DNA from: Paragyromitra xinjiangensis
Taxonomy: Eukaryota > Ascomycota > Pezizomycetes > Pezizales > Discinaceae
DNA: 64,000 bases
Assembly: GCA_038503065.1 (NCBI GenBank)
Contig: JBCAMK010000020.1
Location: 1,302,001 to 1,366,000, forward strand
Direction of reading: 5' to 3'
Shown one piece after another: positions 55,903-64,000 of the stretch. The translations under genes and the position numbers were made by a program. Under the pieces are notes generated by a model that worked only from the letters and a program-made list of their open reading frames with translations, was not told the DNA's origin and searched no databases. Numbering within the stretch: position 1 is the first letter of the stretch; every line of letters starts with the position of its first letter.

Positions 55903-58284
55903 TCCACGGCAAAAGCGATCAACTAATCTTGGCAACACGCGGACATATCGCGAACCGTTCCGCACCTCGAAAACCCATGATTGTAGCTGCGTCGCCTTAT
56001 TCCTCCTGCTGGGAAACCTTTCTTCCTGGAGTTACACAGAGCCCGTATAAATAAACACTCAGCTATGCATTCCCATTCCCAAGTGATACTGGCTTTATCC
56101 CATCCAAGAGATGTATAATAAATTGACGGCAAAAGGCTATGATACCACAGAAAATCCTGGTATATATCTAGAATGCCACAGCAACAGCTAATCTAACAAC
56201 ATTTTCATGCAATCCGAGGTGAAAGTTTGCGGGTGTAAGGAAGTCTATAGGAGGCTTTGTACCTATCGCATTCTCATTCTTTTAGTGTTTAGAATGGTGG
56301 ATTGGCGGTCTAGTCACATCTTCAAATGCAAGCTTAATGTGCCGAGGAATACCCCAAAAATACATATATGCCACAAGTACCAAGAGCAAGCAAGCTTCAA
56401 CGAAATGAACAACGACAAAGAGGGGAAATCACAGGCATAAACGACTCTGCTAGACTGTCGTCTGTAGTCGATTAGGAAATAGAATATTATTTGGTTTGTT
56501 GGAAGGTCGGTTCTAGATATGTACAGGGATTTTCGATAAATTAAACGTGAGCTACCGACATCGATTACCAGTACCACATGTAGCCCTGTAAAACTGAGAT
56601 TAGCTATCGGGCCGTTATGCGGTATGCTGATGGAACTCAGTAGCACAAAGATAAGCTCTTGGCCATGGTGGGGTCCGTGTTACATTACCCTTGGACACGC
56701 TTACGCAAGATAGGCGAACTATCTAAAGTTACACCCTTCGATCCGAAGAATAATACCTGCGTAGGGGAGTTGTGATACTACCAGTAGGAGTGCGTATCGG
56801 TTAAACGGTATCTCATCCGAAAATATTTTGAAGTATGATTTTCGGACAAGTACGGTAGGTAGTAGTACATTGTCAAATTATTCCGAGATCTCAGATGATG
56901 CATCTAACTTTGGAAAAGGGTATTAAACGATGTGGGTGGATATCTCCGGTTTTGAGCCCAAGCCCTGCCCCCGCTCGCTCGGTCAGCCGCCGAGTGGTTT
57001 TCATGTCAGTAAAACGGCCAAGATAATCTATTATCCAGTAGTACCATCGAAATAAACTTGTTTTGGAAATTTAGGCGTTCATTGAATACTAGCGAATGTA
57101 GTAGCCAGCTGCATGGCACCAAGATTATCTCGGAACAACCCAATCCATAATATTACCGTGCAAACTGGAGGGAATTGGCTTCCGGGCTAAGTTTATTTAG
57201 TTACACTAATACATGAAAAACTCTCCACCTTCGGGACTCCTGATTTCCTCCCTAGAGCCTTTCCTAGAGTATATTATCAATACCCGATTAGGAAGCCCAT
57301 TTACAACACTGCAATGCCAGCAAGCTGGCTAGGCCCGGAGTGTCCGGTAATCTGTGAATTTTTCAGCTTGATCCTTCAGAATGGTTGTGATTGCGAGAAG
57401 GCCAGGGCCTCAAACTGCTAGCGCGACTTTCGAACCCTCCCTCGCTGCGGGCTGGGGTCTTTGGGAAGGAACCCCGTTCTGGGATTTGTCTCGACGAGCA
57501 GTGGCGAATCTTATATTCTTACCATGATATCTTGCTTTTGCTTAATGATTGTTGATGTTGCAGCTACCTAATAATAGCGAACCGCAGATGGGTTAGGGTT
57601 CGATCATGTAATGGAACCAACGTTCTTCAGGCGACCCCTCTGTCTCCCACATTCAGCGCACCTAGTAGGCTGCATCGCGACGAGTGACCTACTATGATTC
57701 TGTGATGCCAGTTGTAGGGCCTCGCTGTAAAAAAGAGGTCAGCTGATGTTATTGCTCAGGAAAGTTAAGCATCTAGATGTGTGAACGCCACAAATAGAAC
57801 AAATAACGGAGCAAAAGTCTCATTCGGGTCGCAATGCCGAACCCTACTCAGTAATTGTTTTGGAAACTTTTCTTGAAAATAATCCATCGGAGAAGATGTG
57901 AAATACCCTCTAGGGTAGCAAAAGCCATTAGCCCTGGAACCCTGGAAGCCCTGTCCTTAGGTTTTTAGTAGTACTTGATATCTTGTTCATATACGACAGG
58001 GTCAATGATTGTTACTAAATTTCTTATCCAATTGTATTGGGCCCTTGTGTGGTAAAAGGTGTGATGGACCATCCAAATGACTCCTAGAGAGATCTAGGGT
58101 CTTAATTTATGCCCTTTGCTCCTTAGTAGTCTGCGCGATCATTGGTTGTCACTCGCTAATGTCATATCATTTGCTAGGAGAATAGCGATCAAGAAATAGA
58201 GAACGAAGGACTCGACTGATTGACTCGACTGCTGCTTTTTTTTTGGCTCAATCATATTCTCATTTTTCTAATACAGGAATTTGC
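55903..58284. other. No supported gene
   Basis: Scattered short frames only; nothing recognisable. Confidence 0.3.
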
Positions 58285-58292
58285 AACCGAAG

Positions 58293-58886
58293 TAGTGATG
58301 GGCACGAGACGAGACGTCTCGGGACTTCGTCTCGGGATTTAGTCCCGAGACAGAGCAAGACTAGAATTTCATGAGGCGAGATGTCTCGAGACTGAATTGA
58401 CCTTATCCTGAGACTAGTCTCAAGACTTTTATATGGTATATACCTTATTTGTTGCACTCTACCATTAAGCTTTGGAGGGTGTATTGGATGGAAAGTTTAC
58501 TATTCGGATGCCCAGAAACTCTAACTCATACTCAGGCCGTATTCTCTGGCTCACTAACACCCATTTGGCCCTCTATGTGGGACTGGGTCAGGCCTAGGTG
58601 TGGGTTAGGGTTTCTAGGCCATCTAGATACTCTAATTCTTCGTCGAGTAGATTGCTATTCTAAACATTCAAAAAATCATCATGGAGTATCACGGTGGATG
58701 TATGGCAAGAGCAGCAATACCGCCAGTCTAGGAACACCAATTATAAGATACAAACAGGCATTTTGGTGAGTTCTCCCGCAAAAGTCTCGAGACCGCAAGA
58801 CTTTGTGCAAGACCTAGGGCCCTACAAGGCAAGACAAGACAAGACTGCCCTCATTTTCGTCTCGTCTCGTCTCGTGCCCATCACTA
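58293..58886. mobile_element. Non-autonomous hAT-type element (594 bp) with perfect 8-bp target duplication
   Basis: Both termini begin TAGTGATGGGCACGAGACGA (24 bp perfect). AACCGAAG flanks the element exactly on both sides (58285-58292 and 58887-58894), the 8-bp duplication typical of hAT transposons. Sub-terminal regions are rich in GTCTCG/CGAGAC repeats, likely transposase binding sites by analogy with hAT elements. The interior frame (about 106 codons) is not a transposase, so movement would need a transposase in trans. The exact termini and TSD suggest recent insertion. Confidence 0.88.
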
Positions 58887-59663
58887 AACCGAAGTTATGG
58901 CGTAGATAAAACCTACTATGACCTCAGTCTACTAGAGTACCAGTACAGGCCTAATACGTCGATTTAGCTCCCGTGAGATCTTCACAACTGTTAGGGAGTT
59001 ATTTCAACAACTGTCGCTTTTTCAAGAACGAGTGATATTTCATGATTAACTTTTATCGACCTGACTTTCAACTGATTCAACTGAAGTTTATCTAGAAGTA
59101 TTTCCAACCAAGGGAGATAACATATCTTGATAGGCCGTTGCATTCGCCTCAAGTCTAGTATGTTTCTTCCGATTCGTATTGATGCTGGGGAAAGAACCTG
59201 TATGTTACAACGAATTGATCTCCTATATTCTCTACAGGTACGCATTATTTTCAAAATAAGACCTATTAGTGAAGTAATTACCTTTGCTCTGGAGAATTAC
59301 AAAAATTGGAGTTGGCTGTATCTGGGTGAGCATCAGGTCGGAAATACCTTGCCTGGGCTTTCAAATTGGTCTCGGATTCCATTATTACAGGTCTCGTGGA
59401 TTTCCGTTTGGTATTTGAAAGGCCCATGCGTAGTGAAATAGGTAATCTTGAAACTATTGTAGTTCAAGAATCGGTAAGTATTGATCAAGTCGAGAGCCCA
59501 ATATCAAGCTGGTATCCAGCGGCAGCAGCGATCTAGAAACCACTGATCTGTTTAAAAGGGCTACTTCATTACGCGGTTTCTAAGTTCTCATCAACTACCA
59601 ACAAGCAATTCACTACCTATCACTCACTAGAGCAAGCAACATCCTATACAAGAAACAACGAAA

Positions 59664-60236
59664 ATGTCTCGATACACCAACCCCACAGTTAGGGGCGCAC
59701 TTTCATCCCATGCAATTCAACCCGGCCTTCAAACAATCGCCGAGGCAGCTACCAGCCGCATCTCACTTGCTCCTCCAGCTGCCGGCAATTCTGACACTAT
59801 CACCGCAATGCCCCCCCGACCTCATACTCCTGAAATGCCTACAGACGAAGAGATTGAGGCTGCTCTTGCTGACGCTCGTGAGTCTGATCCATCAGGCCAG
59901 AATGACAGCTTCTACTATACCGGCTATCAATCCCGCGAAAATTTGGCAGATGTTCTAGAACTCCCGACTCGAGGTGAGGATGAGCTATTAGGTGGGGAGG
60001 CACGGATGCATTATCATTCTGTGGATAATACGTGGAGGCTTTACCCACCAACATTTGATTTCCCTGAGGTGAGTGATGATGGTAATGAAGGAGAGGAGGG
60101 TGAAACATCAAGACAACGAAAGCGTGATAAATTGAGGCATCTGGGTATTTCACTTTACAAACGGGTTTCGGCGTTGAGAAAATCTAGAGGTAAGAAAGGG
60201 GGCGATGGCGGTGCTGGCAGCGCCTCTGCAAACTAA
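59664..60236 (+). CDS. Hypothetical 190-aa protein with the PP(S/T)F.FP motif and a basic tail
   Basis: Single exon, ATG in a good fungal context after a C/A-rich leader (AACAACGAAAATG). The N-terminal ~90 residues are Ala/Thr/Pro-rich with an acidic helix-like stretch (MPTDEEIEAALADARESD). Residues about 125-140 read YPPTFDFPEVSDD, which matches the core of the C-terminal motif of the HTH-module family (PSFTFPEFSDD) although the rest is unrelated. The C-terminus is very basic (RQRKRDKLRH, ALRKSRGKKGG), suggesting nuclear or nucleic-acid association. It lacks the HTH and the SLAST part. Family not recognised. The protein-like frame, clean start and absence of a competing frame of similar quality support a real gene. 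Confidence 0.6.
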   Translation: MSRYTNPTVRGALSSHAIQPGLQTIAEAATSRISLAPPAAGNSDTITAMPPRPHTPEMPTDEEIEAALADARESDPSGQNDSFYYTGYQSRENLADVLELPTRGEDELLGGEARMHYHSVDNTWRLYPPTFDFPEVSDDGNEGEEGETSRQRKRDKLRHLGISLYKRVSALRKSRGKKGGDGGAGSASAN

Positions 60237-60640
60237 ATAGGCATGAGATATATTTTTGAAAACAATTGACGGTGTGTATGGCGCGCCGAATGGGTTAGAA
60301 CCCTGATTTACCGCTGGTACGGTGGTAAGTTACATCTAGTTTGGCATCGATTACTAATAGACAGATAAATACACCGCCGGTAGGGTTTTGTTAGATTTAT
60401 AGAAATTTCTTGTTTATCTCAATTTGTTTATCTCAATTTTAACTATGTTTTCTAATAATATCTGCAGCGTAAGCCCTGTAATTTTTTTATTCTTCCTTGT
60501 CCATCTAGTTATGCCTTATTATTGCTTTTTAAGCCACATGCATTTTGCCTTGGCTCAGGGCTTCGAGAAGTGCTGACATAAAAAGTGAAAAGAGTGATCC
60601 GAGGGCTCACTAAATGCAAATAAAAAAATAACAAAAAGAT

Positions 60641-60734
60641 GATTCAGTGAGGAATCGAACCCCAGTCTCTTGTCTCTTTAGTTCTTTCACTGTAACACAC
60701 AGAAGAGGGTGTCTTACCACTAGACCACAGAATC
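60641..60734 (-). tRNA. tRNA gene candidate with an intron
   Basis: Minus strand: acceptor GATTCTG/CTGAATC (6 of 7 pairs), D arm GTCT-AGTGGTA-AGAC with a perfect A box, T arm TGGGG-TTCGATT-CCTCA (B box), then a T5 terminator. About 45 nt lie between D and T arms, implying an intron of roughly 20-25 nt, common in fungal tRNA genes. The anticodon is uncertain; a CTCTT stem with loop CTGTGTG would give GTG (His), but the stem geometry is not clean. Confidence 0.6.
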
Positions 60735-62269
60735 TTTGATGAAATATAACACAGTCTTTGTAAAAAAGTATTAGTAATCAGCGGATTCTTCCGTAGTGAC
60801 ACTTGCGATTGGGGATATGCTTTGGCGAGCCTCGGGAGTGAGACACTTTACACCACTACCACTACTACAACTCCCACTATAGTATTTTTTAATAAGATTT
60901 ATAATGGCTACAGGGCTGCAAGAAACTCACCTTTACGGCTAGAGACTTATAGGGTCCATGATCTCTGATGGCTGCGTTTGCCTGTGTCATACACTGAAAT
61001 CATTGGGCATTACCGGAAAAGGGGGGGAGGCTTCGAGAGATGCCTATTTCATGTGAGACACAAGCGAAGAATATACATAACAGACGCAGCTCGGCGGAGC
61101 TCACTGTTCATGCAGCTTTGGCACTAAGACCTAATGCAGTAGCCATAATTGCTCGCAGAAACTTTGGGGAAGGAAATAAGGTTGCAAAAAAGATCCCCAC
61201 ATGCAAAGTACAAGAAACAGCTGGCTTGTGCCTCGAGGGGGAGCATACTGTAGACAGATAAAGTTCACCCTCCTATTTATGTTCACTCAGAACTGCCAGT
61301 GGGAAACGCACTCTTCACCCGACGCTTTCTTTCTTAGCTGTAGAATCTAGCATCCCAACCTAGAGTTAGGGGGGCTTTAGTGTTTTGGTTCAAAAAATAC
61401 CCTTTGGCCATTCCTTTGTTGTTGGTAGAGCTAGAGAACAAAGCGTTAGCGATTGGGAATTTTTCTTTGTCGAACTTTATATCTCTCCCAATCTCCCACT
61501 CAAGACTTCTCCACATTGCTACACTTGATCACACAACGGTGAAACACCCCTCGTATCTATCTCGATAAACGAGCTTCCACTGCCCCCAAAATCTGGTTTA
61601 CTAACCTACGCACAAAGATATCTAGGTCTTGCTAACTCCTCGGTGCCCTTCCTTCTTCTTCATTACCTCATACTAGCATGAATGAATAGAATCAAACCTT
61701 TTTCGACGTTCTACAGCGTGATACCCACCACAGACAACCCGAAAGAGCCGCAAACTCTCATGAGAAGGGCCATAACTGCTTATAAGGGTGAAAGACAGGG
61801 AGATATCCGTTTGAGGTGGTGGCCACTTAGATCTCAACCCTCAGACTCAGGCATTAATATCCGCCGCCTATCTGCTCCTAGGTTTCTGCCTCAAACGCAA
61901 AGCGCTTCTCTAAATCAGCACGAAACGAGGGAATACTCGCTATGACGCAGAGTGAGGAAGCTGCCACTATCGCTAGTGGAACACCAATAGTGCGGGAAGC
62001 AGAGAGGATGCACATTACTTCTATAACGCATGTACTACTATACACTTTTATCCCCATGAGTGGGGGCAAGGAAGGGAGGGCCGGGTGTTAATCACATTTA
62101 ATATAATCGAGTGCAACCTCTGATTGATCGATTAGTTGACCAATTCATCACTTACATCCAACAACCTAGCTAGGTTATGGCACTATCGCACCTGGTCTTG
62201 GGTATATGCATATGTATATTCGCCAGTAAGACATGAAGTTAAAGTATTTGAGTGTCTATACCCGAAAAC
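60735..62269. other. No supported gene
   Basis: Frames at 61.0-61.95 kb are short and unrecognised. Confidence 0.3.
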
Positions 62270-62450
62270 GAAAACGAAAATAAAGCACTGAAACAAAAAA
62301 TCTCATAACAGAAATCAAATACAACCACTAAGGTCGAACGATCTAATAGCAAAAACCAAACAATACAATTAAATTAAAGCTGAACGATCTAACAAAAAAT
62401 ACAACTAAAGTCAAACAATATAATAGCGAAAATCAGACAAAAACAACAAT
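62270..62450. repeat. A-rich imperfect tandem repeat
   Basis: About three units of AAA..CTGAACGATCTAA(TAGC)AAAAA-CAA...ACAAC, each about 45-50 bp, preceded by GAAAACGAAAACGAAAATAA. It lies just beyond the 3' end of the predicted gene at 62514. Confidence 0.5.
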
Positions 62451-62513
62451 TCGACTTCTATAGATATATCTTTGTCCCTCTATCTCTGGGCTTCAATCTC
62501 GCTATACACACTG

Positions 62514-62912
62514 CTAGTAATCTATAGCACCAAGGAAAGCCATAATCTTATGTCTGCGTTTCGGGTTAGTACCAGCATTAGCATACGCAAGCCATGGCAC
62601 ATTGATGAGATCATAGAACCCAGCGAATGCCACAATCTCCGCAGGGGTCATGTTCATAACGTCTTTCGCATGGCGAGGGTGTGTGGGTCCGATGGATGAG
62701 CTGTCTTCACGCTTGAGAGGGATAAAGACGTATTTTGTATGGGAAAGATATAAGATGCGATTTATTCTGCGCGCCTCCGTGTTGCTGTGGTTGACTTCCT
62801 GCTGAATCAGACGGTTCTCCATGCGTTCGTCGAAGGTCAAGCCCATAAGCCCTAGAGGTGAGTAGTCGGGGTCGGCGGCGAAGACGATTGGATGGGGGGG
62901 ATGTGCGACCAT
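62514..62912 (-). CDS. Hypothetical 132-aa protein
   Basis: I start it at 62912 (CACAAAATGGTC), since a C/A-rich leader (CCTACAAACTACACAAA) precedes this ATG; the open frame extends further upstream (188 codons in all) without good context. The product begins MVAHPPHPIVFAADPDYSPL, has a charged segment (FDERMENRLIQQEVNHSNTE), YVFIPLKRED and an end segment MTPAEIVAFAGFYDLINVPW that could form helices, ending GAIDY. No signal peptide or membrane segment is evident. Family not recognised. Confidence 0.5.
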   Translation of the reverse strand: MVAHPPHPIVFAADPDYSPLGLMGLTFDERMENRLIQQEVNHSNTEARRINRILYLSHTKYVFIPLKREDSSSIGPTHPRHAKDVMNMTPAEIVAFAGFYDLINVPWLAYANAGTNPKRRHKIMAFLGAIDY

Positions 62913-64000
62913 TTTGTGTAGTTTGTAGGATGGGAATAAGTGTTTTGGGACGTGTGTGATTGCTGGAGGTGTTTGTAGGATGCAGATCAATGGACGTGGA
63001 TTTCTTGCTTCTTGCAAAATCAATAACCCGACGGATAAGCTGTAATTTATATGCGTGGAGTCTATCGCTAAAGACGACATCTTGAAATCGGGTACACAAA
63101 AAGTATTTTACAAAGATGGTATCTTGAAACTTGGGATTAAAAGTGGCGTACTTGAAACAAAAACACTCGAAACGGATCATCAAGGCTTTCATAAGTACTC
63201 TGCCAGCGCTTCTCTGCATGAAGTACTAGTCGGGTATCAAATTGCTGCTGGGATGAATTCCTATCCTAGGAGATGAAACGGGTTTCACAATTTTCCTACC
63301 TGATAAAGGGGAATTCTGATATCCTATCTTCATACCCCTGACCCAAGTATGGAGAAGGTGGTCTCGTGCGGTACCCTTTCAAATAAAGAAGCGAGCCCTA
63401 ACCTTAAACTGGCCTTACCAACAGTGAAGGAAACGCAGCATTGAGGGATACCTACACAGTATCTGGTATGTACGTAAACAGCCTACATCTGTTTACTTCG
63501 GCTTATGTTAAATCTCCTAGTATCTTATAAGATCAAGTCATGTTCAACTTTTAGTCATATTCCCCCCCGTGTCCTGAAACCGCTAGGAAAGATAGATAAA
63601 ATAACAGAATAGCGAATATAGTAGTTAAGTTAATGTATTAAGTTACCCGTTGAACTCCAATAATAGTAGCATGCGGCTAAAACCACCTAACTTGACTTGC
63701 TTAGTACTCGTTCTGGTATCTGCTAACGCTGACACGATAGCCGCGCGCTTAGAGTTCTTTATTGCTTTCGGAGAAAGCTGTTACTTCCTGGTCTCCTAGG
63801 CCTGCAGCTGTCTAGTATGCTACGTACGCGTATCAGGATGTTTTGATTGATAAAATAGCGAGACCAGAGAACAAAACCGTGGGCTCAATACAAGCCAAGG
63901 TTGAGTAAAAAACGTCTTTCCGCCGTATAATGGTAGCGCAGTACTCCGAATCCGCTCTCCAGAGGAAGTAAGCTATTTGTGTGGAAAAGATCAGAGTTAA
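62913..64000. other. No supported gene
   Basis: Near the window end (about 63918-63990) CGCCGTATAATGGTAGCGC resembles a tRNA 5' half with an A box, but the T arm is not convincing. Confidence 0.25.

Noticed and set aside
57590..57620. B-box-like GGGTTCGATCATG
   Set aside because: No A box or paired arms at a suitable distance upstream.
63905..64000. tRNA-like 5' half near the window end
   Set aside because: A-box-like sequence present, but the T arm and acceptor pairing do not hold in the visible part.
1..64000. CRISPR arrays, rRNA, telomeric repeats
   Set aside because: No regularly spaced identical repeats with unique spacers, no rRNA signature, no TTAGGG runs.

Overview
The window looks like a gene-poor, repeat-rich stretch of a filamentous ascomycete nuclear genome. 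Evidence: short introns (47-69 nt) with GTAAGT/GTATGT-type donors, CTAAC/CTGAC branch points and AG acceptors; Pol III-type genes with internal A and B boxes followed by T runs; C/A-rich leaders before ATG codons; and many small inverted-repeat elements (MITEs). There are no operons, rRNA genes, CRISPR arrays or phage modules. The species cannot be fixed from the sequence; a Pezizomycotina genome with high repeat content is a guess.

The main content is a family of at least nine paralogous two-exon genes between 9.6 and 39.3 kb. Each intact member has a basic N-terminus and a domain resembling the CENP-B/Tc5-type helix-turn-helix of pogo-like transposases (WP..(K/R)..F.WYH.Q.G....SAI...A..IF, then LP.FS..W...W..KY), with no transposase catalytic domain behind it. 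One phase-1 intron of 47-54 nt always splits the domain at the same Gly codon. The C-terminus carries a repeated module (APSFNFP..DD..SLAST.II). Five copies are intact: 9608-10783(-), 13917-15194(-), 32582-33231(+), 34937-35565(+), 38543-39328(+). At least four are broken or truncated (12.2, 16.5-17.8, 19.3-20.1 and 23.1-23.7 kb), and a frameshifted array of modules lies at 21-21.7 kb beside a decayed helicase-like element. A short form of the C-terminal motif also occurs in an otherwise unrelated 190-aa gene at 59.7 kb.

A second theme is a family of six 137-nt tRNA-like Pol III units (8.05, 27.6, 30.3, 41.6, 43.8, 47.1 kb). They have a perfect tRNA acceptor stem, D arm and T arm, but about 85 nt between D and T arms holding a long hairpin that keeps its pairing between variants. 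A related unit of the same 137-nt length lies at 5.1 kb, with a damaged copy at 6.1-6.3 kb.

A third is a predicted secreted Cys-rich protein at 53.5-54.5 kb (-). Its four exons are all joined by phase-1 introns, and repeated exons begin with the same DPKY.C sequence.

The rest is mobile-element debris: six copies of a ~210-bp TA-flanked MITE, one of which sits in the WYH codon of a dead paralog; a 594-bp hAT-type MITE with a perfect 8-bp target duplication; several other hairpin MITEs; and three copies of a larger repeat carrying a minisatellite. The right end has two further small predicted genes (59.7 kb and 62.5 kb) and one intron-containing tRNA candidate (60.6 kb).
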